Positions 33,136 to 42,233 are shown, numbered from the stretch's first letter. The stretch is DNA of 64,000 nt from JAPULR01 sp965238215 (GCA_965238215.1 OZ250180.1:930001-994000), one strand, 5' to 3'. Program-made: numbers and translations. The notes: generated by a model not told the origin, from the sequence alone.

Positions 33136-34755
33136 ATGCCCGGTAAGCAACTAATATTTTCCGAGGAAGCGAGAAAGTCGCTGAAGGCTGGCATAGACAC
33201 CTTAACGGACACGGTGAAGGTGACGCTAGGACCCCGAGGGCGGAACGTGATTTTGGACAAGAAATTTGGCCCGCCCCTGGTATGCAGCGACGGTGTGACC
33301 ATAGCCAAGGAGATTGAACTTCCGGACCCCTTCGAGAACATGGGAGCGCAGCTGCTCAAAGAGACCGCCAGCAAGACCAATGACGCCGCCGGCGACGGCA
33401 CGACCACCTCCGTGGTGCTCGCTCAGAGCATAATTACCGAAGGGTTCAAGAACACGGCTGCGGGAGCAAACCCCATGGCCATCAAGCGTGGCATCGAATG
33501 GGCGGTAAACGCCGTTATTGGCGAGCTCAAGGAGATGTCGCGTTCAGTAGACAGCCGCGACCAGATAGCCCAGGTTGCGGCGCTTTCGGCCCACGAGGAC
33601 TCCATTGGCGATACAATCGCTGACGCTATGGAGAAGGTCGGCAAGGACGGCGTTATCACCGTCGAGGAATCCAAGGGCATTAACGACGAGATTGAATACG
33701 TCGAGGGGATGCAGGTAGACCGCGGCTACATCTCTCCCTACTTCGTCACTAACTCCGAGAGGATGGAGACGGTCATCGAGGAGCCTTACCTGATCATTAC
33801 GGACAAGAAGGTCTCCGCCGTTTCCGACCTGGTCCCAGTTCTGGAGAAGCTGATCCAGATGGGCAAGAAGGACGTTGTGATTGTGGCGGAGGACGTGGAC
33901 GGAGAGGCTCTGGCCACGCTGGTTGTCAACAAACTTAGAGGCACCCTGAACTGCTTGGCGGTGAAGGCTCCCGGCTTTGGAGACCGGCGCAAGGCGATGC
34001 TGGAAGACATAGCCATTCTGACCGGCGGCACCGTCATCAGCGAAGAGACGGGCCGCAAGCTGGAATCGACCACGGTGGCCGACATGGGCCAGGCCCGACG
34101 GGTCTCGGCCAGCAAGGAAGAGACGACCATCGTAGAGGGGAAGGGTTCGGAGGACTCGATCAAGGGCCGCATCACGCAGATCAGGTCCCAGATTGAGGAC
34201 ACCACCTCCGAGTTCGACCGGGAGAAGCTCCAGGAGCGGATGGCCAAGCTGGCCGGCGGCGTTGCCGTCGTGAAGGTCGGCGCGGCTACGGAGGTCGAGC
34301 TCAAGGAGCGGAAGGCCCGGGTAGAAGACGCCCTTTCGGCCACCCGAGCCGCGGTGGAAGAGGGCATCGTCGCCGGTGGCGGCGTCGCCCTGGTAAGGGC
34401 CTCGCGGTCCCTGGTAAACGTCGACCAGAAGCTGAGAGGCGACGAGCTGGTGGGCGCGAACATCATCCGCAAGTCGCTGGAGCAGCCTCTGCGACTCATC
34501 GCGCAGAACGCCGATCAGGAAGGGTCTGTGATTCTGGAATCGGTGAGAAACCAGTCGGACGACTACGGCTTTGACGCCGAGGAAGGGGTCTACGGCCCGA
34601 TGTTCGAGAAGGGTATCGTTGACCCGGTTAAGGTGACCCGCTCGGCTTTGCAGAACGCAGCCAGCGTGGCGGCAATGGTCCTGACAACGGAATCGATGAT
34701 TACGGAGATTCCTGAGAAGAACCCGGCTCCGCCCATGCCTCCAATGGAGTACTAG
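33136..34755 (+). CDS. groEL: Chaperonin GroEL (Hsp60)
   Basis: A 539-aa chaperonin with the ATP-binding segments VTLGPRGRNVILD and NDAAGDGTTTSVVLAQ and the ending GYGFDAEEGV-like region (DDYGFDAEEGVYGPMFEKGIVDPVKVTRSALQNAASVA). The C-terminus ends PAPPMPPMEY rather than in the GGM repeats seen in many bacteria. It lies 64 bp after groES with its own GGGAGG site, and a strong terminator follows. Its plus-strand coding sequence is G-rich, unlike plus-strand genes outside the inverted block. Confidence 0.98.
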   Translation: MPGKQLIFSEEARKSLKAGIDTLTDTVKVTLGPRGRNVILDKKFGPPLVCSDGVTIAKEIELPDPFENMGAQLLKETASKTNDAAGDGTTTSVVLAQSIITEGFKNTAAGANPMAIKRGIEWAVNAVIGELKEMSRSVDSRDQIAQVAALSAHEDSIGDTIADAMEKVGKDGVITVEESKGINDEIEYVEGMQVDRGYISPYFVTNSERMETVIEEPYLIITDKKVSAVSDLVPVLEKLIQMGKKDVVIVAEDVDGEALATLVVNKLRGTLNCLAVKAPGFGDRRKAMLEDIAILTGGTVISEETGRKLESTTVADMGQARRVSASKEETTIVEGKGSEDSIKGRITQIRSQIEDTTSEFDREKLQERMAKLAGGVAVVKVGAATEVELKERKARVEDALSATRAAVEEGIVAGGGVALVRASRSLVNVDQKLRGDELVGANIIRKSLEQPLRLIAQNADQEGSVILESVRNQSDDYGFDAEEGVYGPMFEKGIVDPVKVTRSALQNAASVAAMVLTTESMITEIPEKNPAPPMPPMEY

Positions 34756-34794
34756 ACAAGAAAGTTTCCGCTTCCTAAAAGGAGCGCAAAAGCA

Positions 34795-34833
34795 AGAGGG
34801 GCGGCCCTGTGTGGGCCGCCCCTCTTTGTTGTT
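34795..34833 (+). terminator. Rho-independent terminator of groES-groEL
   Basis: A perfect 13-bp stem (AGAGGGGCGGCCC at 34795-34807 with its complement at 34813-34825), a 5-nt loop (TGTGT) and a T-rich tail TTGTTGTT. It begins 40 bp after the groEL stop and faces the convergent Fic gene. Confidence 0.9.
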
Positions 34834-34861
34834 GGGGGGTGGGGACGTTTACGTACGGGAT

Positions 34862-36106
34862 CTACATGTTTCTTCGGAGGGAGCGGCGGCCGAGCAGGCG
34901 AGAGAGGTTTGCAGCGGCGAGATGGCTTGAAGATGCTGCGGATGGCATATTCTCGTACCGTTGCAGCGATTCCGATTCCGAGAATTGCTGGGGCCAGTTT
35001 AGGTTCACGTCGATATACAGCCCATTAATCTTCAGCGCGTTCGACACTAGCAGACCCGCAAGGTCTCTCTCCATCGCGCGCACGGGAAACTTCAGCCCTT
35101 GGTAATATCCAATGGCCTTATCTACTATTTCGGACAGATGTATCGCGCCATCATTGAGAAGCATCTCCACGATCTGGAGCTGCCGCTCCACCAAAGCGCG
35201 GCGTCGCGGACTGCGCAGTCGTCCGAATAGGGAGTTAGCTATCTGTCTATAGAGAATCCGTTTGATTTGGGTGGAGATCTCATCGGCCAGAGCGTCGCAT
35301 CTGTTTACTACGGCGGATAGCGCAAACTTCAGAAAGGGCGTGAGGTCGTGTCCTCTAGCGCGTGACTCATATAGAGCCGCGCGGTACTCTTCCTGATATT
35401 CATAGTAGTAGTTGGACAAGCTGACCATAACCATGTCGTTTACCCTGGCCTTTCGCATCATAAAGGCTTCCAGGGCGCGAGCGGTGCGACCGTTGCCGTC
35501 GCCAAAGGGGTGCATGGCGCCGAGATGATAGTGGGCTGCCAACGCTTGGATGATGGGGTCGTGGTTCCTGAATTCCCCGGATATCGCCTGGATGAGACCA
35601 TTGAATGCATTGGTGAGTTCGGGGCCGCCGATCGCGCCCCGGCAGACGGGATTGCCGAAGGTTACGTTATCGCCGTCGCGACGAAGTTTGCCAGGCTCAC
35701 AGCGGTCATCGTCGCATCCGGTTACTATGCGACGATGGATGTCCAGGACGAACTCGGAGTTGATTGGACGGTCTGCGTCTAACGAGCGGAGCCAGCGATA
35801 GGCCTTGTTGGCTGCCCGTAGCTGGCGTTGGGAGTGAGTCAAGCCGGAGTGCAGGGAGGCGTTTGAGGAGAGAACCTCGTCCTGTTGTTGTAGGGTAAAC
35901 TGGGCACCCTCGATGCGTGTCGTGCCAACTGCTTCTAGCCGCAGTTGCTCTTCATGGACCTGCTCTATCCAGTTATGAAGATACGGCAATCTGTTAAGAA
36001 CGCCTGCAGAAGTCTTTGCCTCGACTAGAGGCATGGCAACTTCTGACAGGTTGCAGCGCACCCACTGCTGGGGAACGTGGAATTGTGAAACGGATCGGGT
36101 AGTCAC
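34862..36106 (-). CDS. Fic family protein (AMP-transferase type)
   Basis: A 414-aa Fic-domain protein. The signature is HPFGDGNGRTAR with His199. An N-terminal inhibitory motif TTRIEG (residues 62-67, [S/T]xxxE[G/N]) makes it a class II self-inhibited Fic enzyme, and the C-terminal 130 residues include a winged-helix-like segment (LVERQLQIVEMLLNDGAIHLSEIVDKA). Such proteins AMPylate, or otherwise modify, hydroxyl groups on target proteins. A TTGAGA-TTA-TCTCAA inverted repeat lies 25 bp upstream of the ATG. No separate antitoxin is needed for this class. Confidence 0.9.
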   Translation of the reverse strand: MTTRSVSQFHVPQQWVRCNLSEVAMPLVEAKTSAGVLNRLPYLHNWIEQVHEEQLRLEAVGTTRIEGAQFTLQQQDEVLSSNASLHSGLTHSQRQLRAANKAYRWLRSLDADRPINSEFVLDIHRRIVTGCDDDRCEPGKLRRDGDNVTFGNPVCRGAIGGPELTNAFNGLIQAISGEFRNHDPIIQALAAHYHLGAMHPFGDGNGRTARALEAFMMRKARVNDMVMVSLSNYYYEYQEEYRAALYESRARGHDLTPFLKFALSAVVNRCDALADEISTQIKRILYRQIANSLFGRLRSPRRRALVERQLQIVEMLLNDGAIHLSEIVDKAIGYYQGLKFPVRAMERDLAGLLVSNALKINGLYIDVNLNWPQQFSESESLQRYENMPSAASSSHLAAANLSRLLGRRSLRRNM

Positions 36107-36130
36107 TGCATTTGTTTCCGGTTAGCTGTA

Positions 36131-36300
36131 TTGAGATTATCTCAAATTTACCATTTGATTTCCAGTTCATTTCGCTGTCATTTCTGCTTTATTTCCAGTA
36201 TTTCATATCTAAGAATAGCCTGATATAGTACTTGGATTCCAGTTTCATTTCCAGTTCATTTCGGTTTTATATTAATGTCGTTTCGCTGTCATTTTTCTTG
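36131..36300. promoter_or_regulatory. Upstream region of fic with inverted and direct repeats
   Basis: An inverted repeat TTGAGA-TTA-TCTCAA (36131-36145) is followed by direct repeats: ATTTCCAGTTCATTTCG at about 36158 and 36247, and TTTCGCTGTCATTT at about 36170 and 36281. The stretch is AT-rich against a GC-rich background. Its position suggests autoregulation of the Fic gene. Confidence 0.45.
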
Positions 36301-36541
36301 CGTGGTGAGAGATGGTGGTAAGTGGAGGAAAGCGGGAGTCGGCTACAAGATTCCTCGGTGGGCCTCGGAATGCCATGTAACTTTTGAGAATGTCAGGCGG
36401 CATCGGAATGACAGGGGGTGACGGGGGTGAGGATGGGTTCCCGCCCCTGTCTTCATAGGGGCAGGCTCTTCGCGGGAACAGCGGGAGGGAGCGAGAATGA
36501 TGGAAGGGGATGTGGGGTCAACGGAACTTGGGCGGAGACGA
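36301..36541 (-). repeat. Interspersed repeats in reversed orientation
   Basis: Two families present elsewhere in the plus orientation occur here reverse-complemented: the 'GATTCCTCGG..GGCCTCGGAATG' element near 36350-36412 and the 'gggttcccgcccctgtcttcataggggcaggctcttcgcgggaac' hairpin element at 36434-36480. This is part of the evidence for the inverted block. Confidence 0.75.
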
Positions 36542-36862
36542 CTACCTGTCGCCTTCGAGGGCAGATGGGGCTTGGTCGTTGCACTCTGGGAGCCTTCCGA
36601 AGTCTTGCTGGAATTCTGCTAGCAGCTCTTTTTCCTTCTCTAGTGGCGATGATGTTGTTTCGTAGAGGAACCATATTGCTTTCTGTGTGCAAGGTCCGTC
36701 ACTGCCGTTGAAATGATCCATAAGACGATCTCTGACGGAATCTTCGGCGCTGCCATAGTAGATGATTTCAAAGCCGTCATTAAGCGCGAATACACCGGGA
36801 GTTTCGGGCGCACGGCTAATGTACGCAGGGATAAACATTTGCGGCGCCGTGGAGATAGGCAT
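36542..36862 (-). CDS. GIY-YIG-like small protein
   Basis: A 106-aa protein resembling a stand-alone GIY-YIG nuclease fold: GVFALND...IIYYGSAED gives the two-strand core (GVF for GIY, YYG for YIG), a VRDRLMDHF helix supplies an Arg, and EKEKELLAEFQQDFGRLPECN supplies the Glu and Asn. The first Gly-Ile-Tyr is altered (GVF), so activity is uncertain. It might be a degraded homing or UvrC-like nuclease, or a DNA-binding relative. Neighbours: Fic upstream and a CoA-transferase cluster downstream, neither obviously related. Confidence 0.7.
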   Translation of the reverse strand: MPISTAPQMFIPAYISRAPETPGVFALNDGFEIIYYGSAEDSVRDRLMDHFNGSDGPCTQKAIWFLYETTSSPLEKEKELLAEFQQDFGRLPECNDQAPSALEGDR

Positions 36863-37296
36863 GAGGCTCCTTTCGGGGTGTCAAGATTTCGAGAATTATG
36901 GAGGGGGACTGAGTGGAAGCCTCCATGCGCTGATCAGGATTCCATAGGTGATCAATCCCCGTCTATGTACTATTATGTCGGCTGCTTCTTTGCCTATCAA
37001 CTGCCGCAGTGCAACGATTACCGAGCCGAAACGTTTAACGGGATGGACCAATAGGAGAGGGCGACCATAAGTGTCGCCTCTCCGGTGATGTGGTGAGATT
37101 TGGTGTAGGAAGGTGAGCGCGGGCGACGAGATTCCTCGACTGCGCTGGAAATGATACTTGGTGACGGGGGATGACGTTGGAGGGGTAAGGGCGGTTCGCG
37201 AACCGCCCTTACCACATTGAAGCGGGGCAGTGGTGTTTCTACGAAGGGCGGGGGCTGGTAGAATGCGGTCAGCGTTGTTGGGGAGAATCGCCTGCT
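36863..37296. repeat. Intergenic region with reversed repeats
   Basis: No gene convincing. A reversed 'GAGATTCCTCGACTGCGC' element lies at about 37118-37150, and a TAAGGGCGGTTCGCGAACCGCCCTTA palindrome at 37187-37212 (self-complementary, so orientation is uninformative). Confidence 0.6.
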
Positions 37297-37971
37297 ATGG
37301 CTCATGGGAAGGTTTATCCGTCCGCCGTGGAAGCATTGGAGGACGTGTCCGACGGAACCGTCATCATGCTGGGCGGCTTCGGCGGGCCGGGCCTGCCTCA
37401 GAGCTTGGTGAAGGCCCTCATGGAGTTGGGGCCTCGGGAGCTTACGTTCATCTGCAACACGTGCTTCGAGCCAAAGCCCGGCGAGTATGACGTCGCCCGC
37501 CTGGTGGAGCGGGGGCAAGTCCGAAAGCTGATAACAACCTTCTTCGGGCGACCCAACCAGGAAATTCCGGCCCTAGGGTTGTGGCGCAAGGGGATGCTGG
37601 AGGTGGAGGTTGTGCCGCAGGGGATTTTGGCGGAGAGGATGCGGGCGGCCGGCGCGGGATTGGGCGGCGTCTACGTCCCCAACTACCTAGGCACGGTGTT
37701 CGAGGAGCAGGACACCCAATCGTTCGAGGGCCGCGAGTACGTGTTGGCGTCGCCGCTGGCTGCAGACTTCGCCCTGATTGGCGGGCATCGGGCCGACAGA
37801 CTGGGCAATCTGACGTATCGGCTCGCGCAGCGTAACTACAATCCCACGATGGCCTCCGCCGCAAGGATTACGGTGGCAGAGGTGCGGGAGGTGGTTGAGG
37901 TAGGAGACATAGACCCGGAACGGGTGGTTACGCCCGGGATATACGTTAACCGGATTGTGGTCGGGGGATGA
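37297..37971 (+). CDS. CoA-transferase, A (alpha) subunit
   Basis: A 224-aa family I CoA-transferase alpha subunit (SCOT/AtoD-like): KVYPSAVEALEDVSDGTVIMLGGFGGPGLPQSL at the start, then TFFGRPNQEIPALGLWRKGMLEVEVVPQGILAERMRAAGAG and REYVLASPLAADFALIGGHRAD. The alpha chain binds the CoA pantetheine side and pairs with a beta subunit. Seven bp separate its stop from the next gene. This cluster encodes A, then a B-A fusion, then B, i.e. two complete transferases. Confidence 0.92.
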   Translation: MAHGKVYPSAVEALEDVSDGTVIMLGGFGGPGLPQSLVKALMELGPRELTFICNTCFEPKPGEYDVARLVERGQVRKLITTFFGRPNQEIPALGLWRKGMLEVEVVPQGILAERMRAAGAGLGGVYVPNYLGTVFEEQDTQSFEGREYVLASPLAADFALIGGHRADRLGNLTYRLAQRNYNPTMASAARITVAEVREVVEVGDIDPERVVTPGIYVNRIVVGG

Positions 37972-37978
37972 GGGTGCA

Positions 37979-39406
37979 ATGGCTGAGAGGCTAAGCCGCG
38001 AGTTGATGGCCCTGCGGGTGGCGGCGGAGCTGCGGCCGGGGGAGGTGGTGAACCTGGGCATCGGAATGCCAACGCTGGTGGCAAACTACGTGCCGCCCAG
38101 TCGGGGAGTCGTTCTTCACTCGGAGAACGGAATTCTGCGATACGGTCCTCATGCGGAGGAGGGGGCCGAGGACCTGGATTTCATCAACGCCCGCGGAGAG
38201 CATACCACCTGGCATCCGGGGGGCGCGGTCATCAGTCATACCGACGCCTTCAGCGTAGTCCGCAGCGGGCGGCTGAACGTGGCGGTTTTGGGAGCATTGC
38301 AGGTGTCGGAGCGGGGCGACCTTTCGAACTGGATGGTCCCCAGCAAGGGAATCGGAAGTCCGGGCGGGGGCCTGGATATGGCCGCCGGCGCAAAGCGACT
38401 CATCGTCATTACGGAGCATTCCAACGGGGGCGCGCCCAAGATTCTGCGCCGGTGCGACTACCCACTGACGGTGGCCGGGCGGGTGAATCTTATCGTCACG
38501 GACATCGCCGTCATCGAAGTTACGGCGGAAGGACTGGTGTTGAAGGAACGAGCGCCGGGGTGGTCGTCGGCGGAGATTCAGTCGGAAACGGAAGCCCGGC
38601 TAGATGTAACGGAGCCGGTGAAGGAGATGGACTTCGGCGTTCCAGAGGAGTCGCCTACGAGCAAGGTGTATCCCAGCGCGGCGGCGGCAGTGGCCGACAT
38701 CTTCGACGGGGCGGTTATTCTGATGGACGGGTTCGGGGGGATAGGAGGGATGGCGCACTATCTGATGCTGGCGCTGCAGGACCAGGGGGCGCGGGAGCTG
38801 ACGGTGGTGGGGAACACCGTCGGCATCGCGCGCGTGTCCACGTTCGGCGCGCCGCCTTCTCCAGCGCTGCAGGCCATCGACCACAGCATTCTGGTAGAGC
38901 GTGGGCAAATAAAGCATGCCATAGCTTCCTTCCCCGTATCCCCCTCGCCATCGAGACCCTCGGCCTTCGAGGAGGCGTACCGGAGGGGTGAGGTTACGTT
39001 GAAGTTGGCGCCCCAGGGGACGTTAGCGGAACGGCTGCGGGCGGGGGGCGCAGGCATTCCGGCGTTCTTCACGCCCACAGGCGCAGGCACGGTGGTGGCG
39101 GAGGGTAAGGAGACGAGGATAATCGACGGGCGAGAGTACGTATTAGAGCGGGCCATTCGTGGGGACTTCGCCTTCATCCGGGCGCACAAGGCCGACACCG
39201 CAGGCAACCTGGTGTACCAGGGAACGTCACGGAATTTCAACGCGGCCATGGCCACGGCGGCGGAGATCACGATTGCAGAGGTGGACGAGATTGTGGAGGC
39301 GGGCGCGCTGGACCCGGAGGCCGTGGTGACGCCGGGCTTGTATGTGGACAGGATAGTGCAGAGGCCGGCGGGGTTCTCTCCATTCCGGCCAGTCGAGGAG
39401 GCGTAG
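37979..39406 (+). CDS. CoA-transferase B-A fusion protein
   Basis: A 475-aa protein that joins a beta subunit (about residues 1-210) to an alpha subunit (about 229-475). The beta half has LRVAAELRPGEVVNLGIGMPTLV and the catalytic Glu49 in HSENGILRYG; the alpha half has KVYPSAAAAVADIFDGAVILMDGFGG. The order B-then-A is the reverse of human-type SCOT fusions (A-B). It looks like the beta subunit of the first transferase fused, by loss of a stop codon, to the alpha subunit of a second one, whose own beta is the next gene. The ATG at 37979 is preferred; upstream in-frame residues lack homology. Confidence 0.9.
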   Translation: MAERLSRELMALRVAAELRPGEVVNLGIGMPTLVANYVPPSRGVVLHSENGILRYGPHAEEGAEDLDFINARGEHTTWHPGGAVISHTDAFSVVRSGRLNVAVLGALQVSERGDLSNWMVPSKGIGSPGGGLDMAAGAKRLIVITEHSNGGAPKILRRCDYPLTVAGRVNLIVTDIAVIEVTAEGLVLKERAPGWSSAEIQSETEARLDVTEPVKEMDFGVPEESPTSKVYPSAAAAVADIFDGAVILMDGFGGIGGMAHYLMLALQDQGARELTVVGNTVGIARVSTFGAPPSPALQAIDHSILVERGQIKHAIASFPVSPSPSRPSAFEEAYRRGEVTLKLAPQGTLAERLRAGGAGIPAFFTPTGAGTVVAEGKETRIIDGREYVLERAIRGDFAFIRAHKADTAGNLVYQGTSRNFNAAMATAAEITIAEVDEIVEAGALDPEAVVTPGLYVDRIVQRPAGFSPFRPVEEA

Positions 39407-39407
39407 G

Positions 39408-40073
39408 GTGGATAAAGAGCGCCTGCCGAGGGACGTAATCGCAATGCGGGTGGCCAAGGAGCTGCCCGCGAACGCGGTGGTGAACCTGGGTATCGGGATT
39501 CCGACGCTGGTGTCGAACTTCCTGGAGGGAGAGCAGTCGGTGTCGTACCACAGCGAAAGCGGAGTGCTGAACTACGGCCCGCTGGCGGAGGAGTACGAGA
39601 AGGACTACGATCTGATCAACGCCGGCGGGCAGTTCCTGAGTTGGGTGACCGGGATGGCGTTCTTTGGGTCGGACGAGGCGTTTGCGATGATTCGGGGTGG
39701 CCACGTGGACGTTACGGTGCTGGGGGCGCTGCAGGTCTCGGAGGCGGGCGACCTCGCGAACTGGATGCTGCCGCAGAGAGGAGTGGGAAACATCGGTGGG
39801 GCGATGGACCTGGCGGTGGGGGCCAAGCGGGTCATTGTGGCTATGGAGCACACGGACCGTCGGAATCGGCCCAAGGTGGTGAGGGAATGCACGTTTCCGT
39901 TGACTGGCCGGGGGTGCGTGAGCCTGGTCGTGACCGACTTGGCAGTGATAGAGGTTACGCCCGCAGGGATGGTTTTGAAGGAGGTCGCGCCGGATTGGAC
40001 GGCCTCGGAGGTGCAGGCGCTGACGGAGCCGACTTTGAAGGTTGCGCGGGATTTGAAGGAGTACGAGTTGTAG
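39408..40073 (+). CDS. CoA-transferase, B (beta) subunit
   Basis: A 221-aa beta subunit starting at GTG 39408, one base after the preceding stop. It has MRVAKELPANAVVNLGIGIPTLV, catalytic Glu50 in HSESGVLNYG, LGALQVSEAGDLANWM and IEVTPAGMVLKEVAPDW. It should complete the second transferase with the alpha domain of the fused protein. Likely substrate class: short-chain 3-oxoacids or succinate, unproven. Confidence 0.92.
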   Translation: MDKERLPRDVIAMRVAKELPANAVVNLGIGIPTLVSNFLEGEQSVSYHSESGVLNYGPLAEEYEKDYDLINAGGQFLSWVTGMAFFGSDEAFAMIRGGHVDVTVLGALQVSEAGDLANWMLPQRGVGNIGGAMDLAVGAKRVIVAMEHTDRRNRPKVVRECTFPLTGRGCVSLVVTDLAVIEVTPAGMVLKEVAPDWTASEVQALTEPTLKVARDLKEYEL

Positions 40074-40260
40074 GGTTTTGCCGGGCAGGAGAATCACGTT
40101 GTCTTTGCGCGAACTCCGTTCCTCCCGAGCAGCCCTCATCTGCAATTTTGATCCCCACGTGTAATACCGGGCGCAGCCAAGAATCGTGTCGTCTTTCATA
40201 CAACCCCGCCACCCCACTCAATTCAATTACATTGACGCGCGCCCAACCACCCTTGCGACC

Positions 40261-41049
40261 CTAAAGGACCTCCCTCGCAAAATCCAGCATTTCCGCATTG
40301 AACTTCTCGCTCTCCATCCACGGTAGCAGGTGCCCGCTATGCTCGAAGAACACTTCTTTTGAATTCTTCAAACTCCCCAGCAGCAACCGGGCTGTCGGCT
40401 CGTCGATGACTCCGTACCGCGCCCAAAACACCCGGCTGGGCACGTCCATTGTCTTCAACACAGGCCGAAAGTCGGCAAAGTACGACTCCCACGCCGCCGC
40501 TCGGTGCGTCGACGTTGGTGTCTTCATGCACTCGTAGGCCATCCAATCTATCAACCCTTCCGAAACCTTAGCCTCCGGCCCGAAATAGTCCACCACCGCC
40601 TTCCGATGGTCCTCAAGTCGGAAATTCCGGATCGCCTCTAACTTCTCCAGCAGGTCGTCGAAGGAACGAAACCGGTACGGGCGCTGGTCCACGTCCGCAA
40701 ACCCCGCCATTCTATCTTCACCGAACTGCTCCACGTAGCTCCACAAAATGGCGCTTCCCATAGACCAGCCCGCCGCCACCACCCGCTCCAAGCCCAAACT
40801 CTCCAACATGAACCGGAAGTCGCGCGCGTACTGGGCCAAGCTGTGACCCTGGTCCGTCTTGCCAGACTCTCCCCGACCCCTCACGTCCATGGAAACTACC
40901 CGCACTTCCGCCGCCATCGGGCCAATGTTCTTCTGCCAGAACTTGCTGTTGAAAGGCTCGGCATGTATCAGAAATATCGCATTGTTGACCCTCGGCCCTT
41001 CATCCTCGAAATAGAGAGGTACGCCGTCGGGCGTTACCAGGTAGGGCAT
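40261..41049 (-). CDS. Alpha/beta hydrolase
   Basis: A 262-aa alpha/beta-hydrolase fold protein. The nucleophile elbow is GWSMGS, the oxyanion region is LIHAEPFNSKFW (HAEP instead of the usual HGxP), and the catalytic His is in HSGHLLP. The sequence resembles C-C hydrolases, esterases and non-heme haloperoxidase-like members. There is no signal peptide, so it acts in the cytoplasm. Expressed on the minus strand just downstream of the BrkB-like gene, with 44 bp between them. Confidence 0.85.
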   Translation of the reverse strand: MPYLVTPDGVPLYFEDEGPRVNNAIFLIHAEPFNSKFWQKNIGPMAAEVRVVSMDVRGRGESGKTDQGHSLAQYARDFRFMLESLGLERVVAAGWSMGSAILWSYVEQFGEDRMAGFADVDQRPYRFRSFDDLLEKLEAIRNFRLEDHRKAVVDYFGPEAKVSEGLIDWMAYECMKTPTSTHRAAAWESYFADFRPVLKTMDVPSRVFWARYGVIDEPTARLLLGSLKNSKEVFFEHSGHLLPWMESEKFNAEMLDFAREVL

Positions 41050-41093
41050 GATAAACCTCCTTTACGTTGCTTTTTCTGAGAGAAAATAGGACG

Positions 41094-42092
41094 TCAATCC
41101 TCATGCCCCCGCTCAATCGCCAACTTCAACCTACGGTATTCGGAAGCAATCTCCGCGCCCAATATCAGGATGAAGGCTGAGAAGTAAGCCCAGACCATCA
41201 GAACCACCACCGATGCCACACTTCCGTACAACTCGCTGTAGTCGGCAAAGTTGTCTAAATACCAGATGAACAGGTGCTTCCCCGCTTCAAATAGCCCCGC
41301 CGCAATTACCGCTCCCAGCCAAATATACCGCCAGTGAGTCTTGGTGTTGGGCAGAAATTTATAGATGATCGCGAAGATGAGGAAATTCACCAGCAGTACC
41401 GGAATCTCCATCAGAATCACAGTCATCACTCCACCGATCTGCTGTTCGAAGGGGGTGCCCCCAACGTCTATGGACGCCGCCCATCGAAACAACGAGGTGG
41501 TGCCAACGGAGAGAAAGAACAGCAGCGAAACCCCGGCGGCCATCAACATCTGCCTCGGCTTATTTTTGTAGAAGGGCGGGTCCTTCTCCACGTCCCACGC
41601 CCGGTTCACCGCTCGAGTGATGCCCCCAAACACGGCGCTGCCCGCCCACAACAGGCTGAAGAAGGAAACGATGCCGAAGGCCGCATTGTACCTTGCCAGG
41701 CTGGATAGCGTTTCGCGCACGAAGGCCTCCGAGCCAGGCAGATAGTTTACAATGAACTCTATTACCTGGTCCTGTCGGCCCGGAGAATTGGCCACCGTTC
41801 CAATTATGGTGCTCAACCCCAGTATCAGCGGAAAGAGCGAAAGCACGGCGTAGTAGCTCACGCTAGCCGCCATGTGCGTAGCGTCGTCGTCACCCAATTC
41901 CTGAACCACCCGAACGGTCAGACGCGCCACGAAGGTTCTTCCCAGCCTGGTAACCCCCAGTTCCCGCTTGAGCTTTGCAAGCCCTAGCCCAAAGATCTCA
42001 GCCATCAGCTGGATCCTCTGGACCATCCGCAGAAACCTGTTGGATACTGGAACGGTTGCGAGTCTTCTTCTAGGATGCTTCAACTCTTCCAC
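41094..42092 (-). CDS. YihY/virulence factor BrkB family membrane protein
   Basis: A 332-aa protein of the YihY/BrkB family. Features: a cytoplasmic start of about 60 residues, ATHMAASVSYYAVLSLFPLILGL, then five further helices including AAGVSLLFFLSVGTTSLF and VVVLMVWAYFSAFILILGAEIASEYRRLK. Once annotated as ribonuclease BN, the family is now considered a transporter or envelope protein of unknown role. A strong hairpin separates it from the repeat-protein gene upstream. Confidence 0.9.
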   Translation of the reverse strand: MEELKHPRRRLATVPVSNRFLRMVQRIQLMAEIFGLGLAKLKRELGVTRLGRTFVARLTVRVVQELGDDDATHMAASVSYYAVLSLFPLILGLSTIIGTVANSPGRQDQVIEFIVNYLPGSEAFVRETLSSLARYNAAFGIVSFFSLLWAGSAVFGGITRAVNRAWDVEKDPPFYKNKPRQMLMAAGVSLLFFLSVGTTSLFRWAASIDVGGTPFEQQIGGVMTVILMEIPVLLVNFLIFAIIYKFLPNTKTHWRYIWLGAVIAAGLFEAGKHLFIWYLDNFADYSELYGSVASVVVLMVWAYFSAFILILGAEIASEYRRLKLAIERGHED

Positions 42093-42146
42093 CTTGCAAC
42101 TTCGCTCCGATTCGACCCGACCGCCAACTCCAAAAGTTCAACAGAA

Positions 42147-42181
42147 GGGGCCAGCCGCAAGAATCGCGTGCGACTGGCCCC
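42147..42181 (-). terminator. Terminator after the 22-residue repeat protein gene
   Basis: GGGGCCAG and CTGGCCCC arms with an additional inner CGCA/TGCG pairing form a strong hairpin; on the minus strand it is followed by TTCTGTTG. It lies 53 bp after the stop of the repeat protein and 55 bp before the BrkB-like ATG. Confidence 0.65.
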
Positions 42182-42233
42182 AAACTATTTCCTAATGTCG
42201 ACGGACTTTCGCCCGGTTTTCCCGTGCTCTGGG

